Below are positions 1 to 10,369 of a stretch of DNA of 21,455 nucleotides, piece after piece. Source of the DNA: Heterobasidion occidentale. Its lineage: Eukaryota; Basidiomycota; Agaricomycetes; Russulales; Bondarzewiaceae. The notes beneath the pieces are model-generated. The model did not search any database, was not told the origin of the DNA, and was given only the letters and a program-made list of their open reading frames with translations. A program made the position numbers and the translations under genes. How positions within the stretch are numbered: position 1 is the first letter of the stretch; each line of letters starts with the position of its first letter. Location of the stretch: NCBI GenBank assembly GCA_039111635.1, contig JBCAQO010000146.1, forward strand, positions 1-21,455, given 5' to 3'.

Positions 1-1642
1 CCCGATGAGATGGTCGAGATACGCTTTTTCGTTCCAGGTACGAGCCATCGTGTCCGAGGATCAGATGCAGGGTCACAGAAGTCGGACAATGAGGAGGAAG
101 ATGGGGAGGAAATGAGTGCGGCGCAGGCCTTCCATGATACTGTGAAGGAGAAGGCAGAGCTTGGGCAAGTAGCAGGCGATATGATTCTCAGCTTCGAGGA
201 GGTCTTGGTGCTCACACCAAGAGGTCGATACGATGTCGACATGTTCCCCGAATTCCTGCGCCTTCGTGGTAAAACATATGATTACAAGATCGTCTACACC
301 AGCATTTCAAGACTATTCCTACTACCGAAGGATGATTTGCATGTCCTCTTCATCGTATGTATTACAGGTATCATGGAGTGTCCTTCACTCATCACAGTCT
401 CTTCCAGTTGGCTCTGAGCACTCCGATCCGACAAGGTCAGACTCGCTACCAATATCTTGTCATGCAGTTCAGTCGGGAAGAAGAAATTACAGCTGAGTTG
501 AACATGAAAGAGTGAGTTATTCTTGAAGATGGGGGTGTTTTAAGCTAGAAGACTGAATGCGTTCAGTGAGGAAATCGCGAAGCACGATCGACTCAAGAAA
601 CACTACGAAGATCCAACTTTCGAGGTCGTGTCCAGTGTTTTCCGTGGACTTTCTGAGAAGAAAATCATCAGCGCTGGTAGCTTCCAGAGGTGAGCTTCGA
701 TGAATCTGACCAGAAGTCCACCATCATGATCCACGCGTATATCTTCGCCACCAGTCGTAATGGACACCCGGGCATCAAAGCCAACTTGAAGGCTATTCAA
801 GGCGACCTGTTCATGCTCGAAAAATACATCTTCTTTGTATCGAAACAACCAGTTCTCATCGAGCTTTCCGATATCCATCAAGTCGTCTTTTCCCGTGTTG
901 GTTCAGCCATGGGCGCTGCGGCCGCGCGAACATTCGACTTGAAGATCGTTACAAAGAGTGGACCAGAGTATACGTTCACATCAATCAACAAGGAGGAGCA
1001 CGAGCCCACGGAAAAATACTTGAAGGACAAGAAAGTGCGCGTCAAAAATGAAATGGTGCCAGACGGGGATATCCTCCTTGCTGGAGGTGATTCCGACGAG
1101 GAGATGCAGAGCGTTGCTAGCGATGACGATGAGGAAGTACATGTGAAACGTACTGGCGATAACGATGACGATAGTGAGGAAGGTAAGCCATATGCTCCAC
1201 CAGCCGAGATTCGGCAGCAACCCTGTTGAGGCCATTGCTTATCTGTGTTGCATGATGCCTAGACGAAGATTTCCAAGCCTCGTCGTCAGACGCAGGCTCG
1301 CCCTCCGATTCCGACTCAGACTCCGAAGGCGGCGCGACGGCATCCGACGCGAGCGGCGATCGCGAGTTCACCAAGCCGAAGGGAAAGTCAAAGGCTCAGC
1401 CCAAGGCTGCAAAACCCTCAGCGAAAAATAACAAATCTCCTGTCAATGGTGACAAACCGAAGAAGAAACCGGCTCCGAAGCCAAAGAAGAAGGATGACGA
1501 CGGGAGTGACGATGCTATGTCAGTCGATGAGGAGGCTCCGAAACCGAAGCCAAAACCGAGAAAGCCTGCACCAAAACCCAAGGCAAAGGTCGGAGAGCCA
1601 GATGAACCTGTCAAGAAGAAACAGAAGTTGTCTGCGGACTGA
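1..1642 (+). CDS. POB3: FACT complex subunit POB3 (SSRP1-like), 5'-truncated by window edge
   Basis: This is the SSRP1/Pob3 subunit of FACT, the nuclear histone chaperone that pairs with Spt16 to move H2A-H2B during transcription and replication. The frame is open from base 1, so the N-terminus lies outside. Inferred exons are 1-354, 408-511, 567-689, 755-1182 and 1263-1642; all junctions keep frame and give about 462 visible residues. Family hallmarks include MVEIRFFVPGT, LRGKTYDYKIVYTSISRLFL, the segment around IRQGQTRYQYLVMQF, and the second PH-like half (FEVVSSVFRGL, then FMLEKYIFFVSKQP). The C-terminus is acidic (runs of D, E and S), then rich in K and P (KPKPKPRKPAPKPK) and ends KKKQKLSAD. 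No HMG box follows, as is usual for fungal Pob3, where HMG boxes sit in separate Nhp6 proteins. The gene converges on the RA-PH gene, with 280 bp between stop codons. Confidence 0.96.
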
Positions 1643-1922
1643 GCATGATCCATTCCCTCACGATTTTGTTCGATTTCCTCGACTGTACATATGCGTCGCG
1701 TCTCCCCCGCTTGCTTGATTACGGGATGCCTTGTTATTCAGATAGATAATATTCCACCAATGGTGAAGCGTGATAGTACCGAATACATTACGAAGGAGCT
1801 ACAGTGAGATAGGTGTGAAGAATAACGAGCGGACAGTAGACTGGGGTGTTGAAACATACAAAGAGTCTAAAGAGCGTGTGAAGCTGTGAGATGAGTATAT
1901 GATCGACACAAAAACATTCGGG

Positions 1923-4900
1923 TCACCGCTTTGATAGCAGCGACCCAGGTTCGAATACAGCTGTCATTGGTGTATTCATCGCAGACAGCGGCGCTGATAC
2001 AGCGACCAAAGGTTGAGCAAGACGTTGACCTTTACGAGTCCCCGCTCGTGCAAGTTTGCTGCCTCCGGAAGATGATGCTGAAGCGCTCGCGCTTGCACCC
2101 TGACTCGTAATGATGTGTCGCTCTTGATTGATCATGTAGGACTGCAATAGCCGCATCATGATCAGTTTGCTGCCCAGCGGTGATGCGATACAATCTGAGA
2201 ATAATGCACTCACACGAGCCAGAAGGATCTTTTGCAACCAATTCTCACCATCCTTATCTCCGCAGGAGAAGACGTGCACGTAATCGGCAGTATTTTCAAA
2301 GAAGTGAAGGTTGTCCGTGGACTTCGCGGCAAAGACGAAGGTTTTCGGCGCCTTGTGTGGACGAGTCATCTGGTAGGCGTCAAAGTTAGACAACGAGCAA
2401 ACAAAGGTCGCGTCTTTCCCCTGAATAACAACGTTAGGGTATACCGACGGTGTTGGCACAGAAGACGCACAGTATCACGCTTGGAGAGCCACAGACTGTG
2501 CTCCCGTAATTCTAACCAACGCTTGTTCCACTTGCCCTTTTTACTCTCATATTCGACATAACCGCTGCACACAGGGGAGCTGGTCGGCATGGCCTGAATC
2601 GGGCATAAGTCAGAGACGCGTTGCCAGGAAGGTATGTAAGTGAAACGCACGGATGGATGCAGAACAGCTGCCATATGGGTCTTTCGCGTTACGAGGGCAT
2701 TCACAGTCCTATCTTTATCCCAAGAGTTGATAACATCAGAAACGACCTCGAAGTTTCGGATGGGCCGCTCTGAAGACACGATCAGCGCTCGTTCTGAAGA
2801 AAGGCGGAAACTGACCCATGCCGAAGTCCTGAGCAACTTCGTAGAGCATCCAGCTACCAGATCCAACCCATTGCTCCAACTGTCCTTGGCGATCCAGCAT
2901 ATCGAGCACCTCCTTGGCAGTCGTGCTCGGTCCAATCTCCACCATGTTGAACCGCTGCATATCACCGATGAATATACGCTGCTGCCAAGCCACCTGGGTT
3001 TTCACCTCGCGTGAAGTCACTTGGAATCCCAAAGATGCCGAGTTGACTGCCAAGGTATTCAGAACCTCAGCAGGGGGCATCGGAGGCATCGGCGGCCGCT
3101 GTGTCCGATCGTGCTCAGCCGAGGTACGAGTAGAAGATATACCAGGCCGTGCCCCATCCCCGTTTGGAGGGTGCGAACGGAGGGATTTCTGGCGGCGGGG
3201 CGCGGCGTCGGTCGTAGAAGCTCTGGGAGGTATAGCAGCCTTTGCTAAACGCGACTCATTTTGGATTGTCCGTGACGTTGTCGCACTTCTACCAAGATGC
3301 TGGTACCCAGTTCCCGAAGAGCCTGACGCGATGGGTGCAGGAGCGCCATCAGGCATGTTAGTTCGACGAAAAGACTTCATCGGCCGTAAGGTCCTCGGTT
3401 GCGAGTTGTTCTGAAGTTGTGCCTCTTCGGCCGTGGCGACTGAAGCATGACCAGGAGCATAAGCAGGAGATTTTGGAGGTGGGCTTTCGGCTTGCGACAT
3501 GTACCTGCGACTGGAAGGAGTAGGAGGTGGGCCTGAGGGGTGCAAGTTGAGCAATCGCTTGTTGAGATCGTCGATCATGGGGCTTTGCATGTTGCCAGGT
3601 AACGTCTTGGTGCGAGGGCGCGTCATCCGCGAGGGTGCAGCGGGGACCACGGCATCCAGCGAAGGAGATATGCCTGAAGCAGTGAGATCGGTCGGACGAG
3701 CGGCGAAGCTCGAGTCCCATGAAGGACGGCGGGGTGTATGACGAGGAACATCCAGATGGGCGTCTGAAGGCCGTCGATCTCGTTCTTGCTGCTGCTGTCT
3801 GAGGGCTCGCTCGCGCCGGCGCTGATCGTTCTCGTTGCGGACCTGTCTTCGGATTGTTCGCTGTGCAGTGAGTGCAGTCGGGATCCGCTGGGCTAGCGGA
3901 ACGTCATCGTCACTCGTGTTTGGGTCTTGCACAGGCACAGCGCCGGTCGAGCGTTGGGTGCGAGATCTTTGAGGATGATCAGACTCGTCGTCGGAACTAG
4001 AAGTCTCCGTATCACTCGTGGAAGACGCGGACGTAGAATCACGGTCACGGTGATCGTCTCTTTCCTCATCGTCCCCATTGCGTCGGCCGCCTCCACTAGC
4101 TCCATCCCCACTACGCCCACCGCCTGCTCCACCGGAACTTCCATCGCCGTACCCTCTCTGCTCCCTGCCACCGTCGCCGCGCCGATCTCGCCAATTCTCA
4201 TCGTGGTCTCTCTCCCGGCGGTGATAGTTTGTATGCTCGTCTCCTCCATCGATGGGCTCACTGACATGGCCATATGAGGCCTCACCTTCGTAACTCGAGT
4301 GCCATTCTTCATCCTCGCCGCTAGATCCCGGAGAAGGCCTGTCACCTGCCATTGAGTACAACGAGCCACGAACAGTGCCTGCCGAGGAGCTTGGTTCGAA
4401 GTCTTCAGAGCCAGGAAATTCACCTGGCATATGAGAGCTGAGAAAGAGGGTGTGTGTGGTGTGGAACCTGGATCAGGCGACAAAGACGCTGACCTGGCAC
4501 TAGCGGATAGAGACGATGAATGATGGGAAGTCTCAAGGTCGGCATCAAGTTCGAGCTCTTCAGAGAAAACCCGAGCATGGCTGTGAGATGAATGATCAGA
4601 AGATGACCCGCTTGTCGATAGATCATCGCTTGATCGTGGCAGCGAAGGAGGGAAGTAGGAGGAGAAGGGGAGAATGTAGATGTCGAAGAAGTAGAAGAGG
4701 ATCGTGAATGTGTCGGCGAAGACAGAGCCTCCACTATATCCCAAAAAGAATCGAACATGTCGTTGTTGCCGTTGTGAAGACTGTGTTGAGTGGTGTCCTC
4801 GAGAGAGTCGGGCGACTGAACGAAGCGAGTGCTCCCTTCAGTCCGCCCGTGTGAAGATTCCTCTTCGCAACATGTCCACGCTGCGCTCGGCAGCTCCGCC

Positions 4901-6265
4901 GAATGAACATTTAGCTCCTCACTGGGAACTCGCTCCGAGTTAATGTGAAGTGTGTCTAAATCGGGATGCGACAGGTCCCGACTCCGCTCTGCGGCAAACA
5001 CCTGCTTCGGGGCTTCGAGTTCGTTGGAACTGCGGTCCATGTCCATGTCCCAAGGCTCGGCAGGAAGCCGAGCGGCCAAGGATCCCTTGCGCGCCTGGTG
5101 AAATATCGGGCGATGAGATAACATATGAAATAGTTCCGTCAGGTTGACGCACCTTGATGGGATAGGCCGCATTAGATTGCGACAGGGTACGTAAAGAAGG
5201 GAGTGATGGACGTGTGACAAAAGCCGGCCGTGTGTGGGCGGGACGCCGATGACGAGCGGTCGCGTAAACAGGAAAATGGGACGTTTTTGTGGCAATGAAA
5301 GGAAGGGTCTCTCTCAACGAGGGTGATGACGGACTGCTGTAGAGGCGGCGCCGGGGTTCCTCAGAAGTGGGAGTTACCGTGAGAGGAGAACGGGATTTCG
5401 CAAGCGGAGATAACCCGGTGGTAACCAAGTCCAGCGATGGGCGGGACAGCGTTGGCACGTCAAATGAGGCTGACGGGAGGGGGGTAGAATTGATGGGGGC
5501 AGGTGACAGGTTCGCGAAAGGGTCCTCATCTAGAAGATAGTCTGGAGGAGGTGACGATGAGGTCGAGTCGCTGTGAGATGATTCTGTAGATGGAGTGGAT
5601 GATATTTGGCGCGCTAGGTTCGATGATACAGATTCTGAGCGCGAACGCGAAGTGGGGCTAGTAGGCGTATGGACAGAGACGAAAGAGGAAGGCTGTAAGA
5701 AGTTGGGTATAAAGATAGACTGCAGAGAGCGCCGCTTCTTGGTCATATTGTCCTCTTGGTAAGGGGTCTTCCTGCGGGGGAAACGCGCCTCCAATGTATA
5801 CAACGGTTCGTAGGTCGTCTCTGATTCGCCGAGGGGTGGCGAAGGAAAGGAGAGCGATCGGATGGAGGGGTTTAAGAGAAGAGAATCAATAACCTGAAGC
5901 AAAATCAAATAAGGATCAGCACTCCAGCGTGGGTTTACATGTCAAAACTGGCGCGCAACGTGTTGCTTGTGCTGTGAGGTTATTTAACGTAGAGGAACGC
6001 GTGATACAAACGCGTGCCATCTGCCAATCGGCCAACTGAACCGGACACTCACGAGTGAGAGTTCAAGCACTCCAAAATAGTCCTCTGTGTGGACTGACAA
6101 GGAATCTTGTGTGCAGAACGCGGTGAGCAAGTCAGGAACGTGGGGAGACCTTGCAGGATCAGCGAGATGAGAGAAAGAGAGAAGGAAAGAGGAAGAGACC
6201 GGGCGGTTGAATTTGTCGGGAGACGGGGATAATATAGGACGGGCGTGCGTTTGCTGAGCGAGCAT
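1923..6265 (-). CDS. Large RA-PH domain protein (Ras-association plus pleckstrin homology), putative GTPase/lipid adaptor
   Basis: A multi-exon gene of about 1300 residues. Inferred exons, 5' to 3', are 6265-6053, 5893-5153, 5094-4494, 4437-2816, 2769-2471, 2420-2214 and 2141-1923. The start ATG at 6265 has a gccATG context. The first 1000 residues are disordered: S/T/P-rich, then G/R/D-rich, with a QQQQ stretch. An RA-like fold follows at about 1000-1090 (QQRIFIGDMQRFNMVEIG, TTAKEVLDML, WMLYEVAQDFGMERPIRNFE). A PH domain at about 1126-1230 is seen in SGYVEYESKKGKWNKRWLEL and the C-terminal helix GENWLQKILLAR. The tandem RA-PH order is that of the Grb7/Mig10/RIAM/lamellipodin class, which couples a Ras-like GTPase to membrane lipid; a role in polarity or Ras signalling is inference. 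The exon 5094-4494 changes frame at about 4630-4720: either an uncertain 95-nt intron (4723-4629, weak donor GTCTTC) or a lost base. Confidence 0.85.
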
Positions 6266-7110
6266 GGCGATTTGGAAAGAATTGAGGGAGACGGACGTGA
6301 ACTTGAGGGTTCTCGCCGGAACAGGGTCCTAATGGATGGCGACAATCGGTTCCGTGGACCCTGGGCCGCGACCTCCCCTGCTGATATAATACCCTGGTCC
6401 ACAGCGTCGCTCCCTGACAACCAATCATGCCCAGAGATCATCCACGGACACACTCTCCTCTCGTCTCCAACTCGCTGTCATCACATGGCGCTTGATTGCA
6501 GACGTGTGTCCAGCAGACGACCCAATTATACTGACCGGACAAGCACCACTGTTTTTGCCCAGTGAATCTTGTGGCATCGGCCGATACGGCCAAACAGATT
6601 TACGTCACACCTATTTGGCTCAGTTTTTAGGAGTTTTAGGGTGCTCGATGCTCATTACTCAAACTATTTCCTGTGTTGTGGGCGTCTGTCATTATACGTG
6701 GTTGATTCAGTAGATTCCTGCTCTGTAGTCCAATACAAACAGATAGTGGCTGCACGGGCTCTTGTCCTAGCTCCATGGAGGAATGAGAAGCGAAATCAAG
6801 CTTAAAAGCCAATCGGAGGCTACGAGCGTCCAGATCTGGCAACTACCATTGGTCGGAAAAGATGATTTTCCAATTCCTTTCTGTGCCTCACGAGCTTGTG
6901 AACCAAGCGGCGTGCAGGCTTCAGTCAAGTCTGTAGTTGCAGCATGAATTCCACGCTAAGTCTGCCGCATTGCTGATGCTGGACGATGCCATCCATTTCG
7001 CTTGTTCTCCGCAGTTGAGTCTCGGACTGCTCATCGATGGCAATGTAACACATTGGTCCCTTTACGTGTGTTCGAGGCTCTCATAAACACCGCCGCAGTT
7101 GCATCCAATT
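6266..7110. other. Intergenic stretch upstream of the RA-PH gene, no gene recognised
   Basis: About 845 bases between the RA-PH start and a small plus-strand coding remnant. The open frames here are short and do not resemble protein sequence. It must contain the promoter of the minus-strand RA-PH gene. I see no convincing TATA box, tRNA or repeat. Confidence 0.5.
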
Positions 7111-7425
7111 ATGTCTCACACCGGCGCTCTAGACGAGCCGGAGTATCCTATGGGCCTTAGCAGCAGAGAAATCAATACGAGCACCCAACCTGCTTTGGAA
7201 GAGATGGGAGCGAAATAGGACAGGCTATAAGAACGATGTACGCTGAATGTTCGATAGCCCGCCGAAACCCCATTCAGACCATCAGTGTCTGATTTCCCAA
7301 GCCAGCGCTTCGACCAGTGCCTGGTACTGAATGAACAGCAACAAATGCAAAAAACTTTTGAAGCAGAATCTGCGATGAGATCAGCTACTGACGAATTTAT
7401 AGATGCACGGTCTACCGAAGAATAA
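7111..7425 (+). CDS. Small orphan coding segment, probably incomplete or decayed
   Basis: Two coding-like blocks lie in the same frame. The first starts with ATG at 7111 (MSHTGALDEPEYPMGLSSRE) and stays open to TAG at 7216-7218. The second runs from 7258, right after an acceptor-like TTCGATAG, to TAA at 7423-7425, and includes RFDQCLVLNEQQQMQKTF. Both blocks favour purine-N-pyrimidine codons, which suggests translation. An intron between them would have a good acceptor, but no GT donor lies between 7143 and 7216. An alternative intron from the GTATCC at about 7144 to the CAG before 7273 would give a protein of about 60 residues. No family is recognised; the Q/E-rich second block may be helical. 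It could be a small real gene, one with a damaged splice site, or a relic. Confidence 0.35.
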
Positions 7426-7457
7426 GCAAGAGTGAACAGGCCTCAACTGAACTATAC

Positions 7458-7926
7458 TTATTTGCCTTTCCCCTTACATTTACGCTTTCGATCCGTTAGA
7501 TCATCCTGTTTGTCGTTGAAGAAACCTCCATTCTTCAACGCCTCCCTAGCCACCCGTCCAATCACCCTCCATCGCTCGCCGCCTAGCTTCACGCCGCCAT
7601 ACCATCGCCAAACTATGACGATTGTATCATGGCACTCACCCTTCTCCAGAATGTCAGCAAGAAATTCACCTGCGCCTTTCTCCCCGCCGTCATCTTGACG
7701 ATATAGCGTTTTCCCTGAGCTCACATCGGACTCCGGCGAGGCTATGCGGCACGCGTACATGCAATGCGTTGCACGTTTGAGCCGAGATGTCGATCGATGC
7801 AGATGCGAGATCAGCGCAGGGAGATCTGACAGCGAGTGCAGGCGAGTGCAGTGCGCGACGAATGTAGATTTCCGCACTTCGAATGTCGATGACGTCGATA
7901 TAGGGGACGGCCATTCTGATATAGGC
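7458..7926 (-). CDS. IMPACT family (UPF0029) protein, 5' end unresolved
   Basis: The frame encodes an Impact N-terminal domain like those of YIH1/IMPACT and bacterial YigZ. Visible signatures are FEVRKSTFVAHCTRL at the start, RATHCMYACRI in the middle, the hallmark DDGGEKGAG, and then VWRWYGGVKLGGERWRVIGR. The tail is basic (KRKCKGKGK). There is no RWD domain, so this is the short fungal form rather than full YIH1, which binds Gcn1 and dampens Gcn2 signalling; that role should not be assumed here. No ATG lies between the in-frame upstream TGA (about 7945) and the domain, so the true start must be on an upstream exon or is lost. The 5' part overlaps a second coding-like frame belonging to the broken gene next to it. 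Confidence 0.78.
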
Positions 7927-8440
7927 ACATAGGTCGTTGCAGTTCAGGGTCACAAAGTCAGATCCACTCACCCTCGTGTTCAGAAGATGGACCAACAGCC
8001 CTAAATTGCTGCCAGCATCTGCCGATGATGTGCGGTCGCGTGCGGGTAGCTATATACCTGCATTTAAGACCTCAAGCAAGTCAGCATGAACATATGTTTC
8101 CAGGTAGTCTATCCAATTGTATCACCTCGTCATCAGAGGGTTACAGACTGATCGAAGTAACATACTTGACAGCAGTCATCCGACGTCGACACCGTCGAGT
8201 TGAAGGTGTGTTAGATGTGACGTGGTGAGCAGATCCGAAAAGCCCTGAGCATCGAGCGCTGATTTGGTCGCCAAGCAGCTTGGGAACTTGAAGCCAATGA
8301 TTCAAGGTGAGACAATGACGGACTTGTACGGCACCATGACTTATGTAGTTATGTTTACCTTAGATGGTCGATGCGGCCAGTGACGAGGTCAAGGAGAGTG
8401 AAGTATTTAAACTCCGCGGTCTCCAAATTGAGTAACTGTC
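7850..8440 (-). pseudogene. Broken gene, possibly F-box/LRR-like
   Basis: Upstream of the IMPACT ORF on the same strand, coding-like segments join across plausible introns. The first contains NLETAEFKYFTLLDLVTGRI and ends at a GTAAAC donor (8358). The next contains CLATKSALDAQGFSDLL and LTHLQLDGVDVG, then an in-frame TGA five codons before a GTATGT donor. After a 58-nt intron comes NYLETYVHADLLEVLNA, then LGLLVHLLNTRVSGSDF and MAVPYIDVIDIRSAEIYIRR, which runs into the IMPACT region in another frame. The leucine spacing resembles the fast-evolving F-box/LRR proteins of agaric fungi, but no F-box is visible. The 5' end would collide with the DCAF4 start. The internal TGA and the missing ends argue for a relic; an unrecognised splice form is possible. 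Confidence 0.45.
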
Positions 8441-8456
8441 CTTGACATCGAGCATC

Positions 8457-10306
8457 ATGCCGCCTCGAGAACTACCAGGATTCTACTTCGATGAAGCTAA
8501 AAATCGCTATTTTCCATCATCTTCAAAGCCAAAACCTACAGAAAAGGAGTCCAGCTCGAGACCGCTAAGTGCGTGTCCATCTGGAAAGGTCAAAACCAAG
8601 TCAACCAGGCTGGTCTCCAACTTTGGCCATCTGCAACATGTCTTCCATGACCTACGCTCGTCGTACTCGTCTCGAAGAAGAGAGCGGAGCAAAAGGCATG
8701 TCATAAGCAGCGAAGAAAGCCTAGTATCCTTGATAATTGATGCATACAGGAACATCCTGACATCACAGATAGAGGCCGCATCTGCGCCCTGCAACTGTAT
8801 CCACATTCCCACAGTGTGCGAGGATGTCACCGCCTTCCGTGTAACGCTAACTGCATATTTCTAACTTTATTCACTCATGAATTTGCGTTTGGCATAGATC
8901 TCAACGCAAAATGGGCACCTTCGGAGCGTACTGGGAGATTCCTTCGGCCTGTTATATTCTTGGGATTACCCTGTGACTGATCGAATAGCAGACATCTCCA
9001 ACCACTTGTCTGACTGGACAGCTCTTTACAGCTTGGGATCTCCAGTATGTATAGTGTTGATCTTGCACTACTTTTTTGAAATTTTCACTTTTTTCCGGAT
9101 AGGTTTCCTCCATTTGCATGTCAAAATCACTCACTGCGTAGGTATTATTTTAGTATTCAAAGATCAGAATTGTTCTGATTGCGTATCAAGTGCCACATCG
9201 TTTGGCCCACGGTGTAAGATTGTAGTGCAAGACTCTGCACGTCTTGCCGGGGATGAGTTAGTCGAAGAATCTTTATAACCAGTGATCTTACCTGTCTAAT
9301 TGAGCGATATTTCGTGTAACTCCAGCGTCACTGTCTTAACACCAGACGCCAAACTTATCTACGATGTCTGGACCTGCGACCTAGCAGATCGCGCAATCGT
9401 CCTCGGTAAGTCATACCTGACGCGGATTTGATACTGGCAGTTTATCTCCGTGAAACTCATTCGAACTGGAACTGGCTGGTAGGTATGCACAATCGCGCTA
9501 TGTACTTGGGCGACATCGGGAACCCAGACAAATTCCGAGCACTCAATGTAGACAGCGATGTACTGGCCTTGCATCAAAAACGGGTTCGCAAATTTCTTGC
9601 TTCGGATTCCAAAATTCTGTGCGTTATTGAGGCAGGTGTTCTCAGAATCTTGTCTATACAGGCGCAAGAAATGGGTCGATCAAAAGATTCGATATGCGAG
9701 AAGGGTCGCCTTCTGGACATCCTGTGTTTGACTATAAGTTCACACCGGAATCGGCGAATTCAGTCATTTACATGAACGGCATAAACGAGTATCAGCTACT
9801 GGTCAGCACAATCCGTGGAGAGGTAAGAGCTTGTCATTTCACTCCCTCGTTTTGAGCTGTGGCCTAACTTTGCATAGATTAGCCTTCACGATTTGCGCTT
9901 TTCGCGTGGGATGCAGTCTATCATGACGTTCAGTGGTCACGTTGGGTCCTACAGACATAATCTTGTCAGTAGTTTTGAGTGCATCTTTTACTGCTGTTAC
10001 ATCTCATCTTCATCTTTGCACAAACAGCCGCACGCAATAAGTCCATGCCGATCTTACCTTTTTGCAGCAGGTCAAGACAATCGCATCAGAGCGTGGTCGT
10101 TGGTCACCGGCGCACAACTGTCGTCCCCCGCTCCGGTGTACACTCCCTCGCGACGCAAGGCCCACGCAAGCCCACTGGCCGCTCACTTCGAAGGAGATGT
10201 CACGGCGCTACAAATCCTGGAGACAGGCAAAGAGACGCTCTTGTTCGCGACATCTGGGCAACATCTATACACATTCCCCTTGGGACAGTACTCAAATTCA
10301 GAATAG
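8457..10306 (+). CDS. WD40 protein, DCAF4/WDR21-like CUL4-DDB1 substrate adaptor
   Basis: Nine inferred exons (8457-8840, 8898-9044, 9103-9137, 9191-9256, 9326-9405, 9483-9583, 9646-9822, 9878-9964, 10028-10306) keep frame and give 451 residues. The N-terminus has the DCAF4 signature ELPGFYFDEAKNRYFP. A beta-propeller follows, with repeats such as DWTALYSLGSPVSSICMSKS, DAKLIYDVWTCDLADRAIVL, MHNRAMYLGDIGNPDKF, NLVYTGARNGSIKRFDMRE, LLVSTIRGEISLHDLR and YLFAAGQDNRIRAWSLVTG. Family members dock on DDB1 as receptors for CUL4-RING ubiquitin ligases; the substrate is unknown. DxR-type motifs after W/F (KRFDMRE, SLHDLRF) fit DDB1-binding WDxR boxes. One exon is only 35 nt. ATG 8457 is chosen because it directly precedes the conserved motif; TATTTAAA lies about 50 nt upstream. 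The gene is divergent from the broken F-box-like gene and IMPACT. Confidence 0.9.
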
Positions 10307-10369
10307 AGAACGTATAGATATTTTCCCTTGATCTCCTCAAAGAGACCTTGTTACATCACCCCATACTTG

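Noticed and set aside
1117..1653. Minus-strand and alternate-frame ORFs within the POB3 tail
   Set aside because: They mirror the repetitive lysine/proline/acidic codons of the real exons 755-1182 and 1263-1642.
3893..4277. Long open frames opposite and out of frame with the RA-PH gene
   Set aside because: They are shadows of the GC-rich, low-complexity coding exon 4437-2816, with no domain content of their own.
7238..7262. Possible tRNA T-arm (TGTTCGATAGC)
   Set aside because: No acceptor stem, anticodon arm or flanking complementary stems could be found; it is better read as an intron acceptor.
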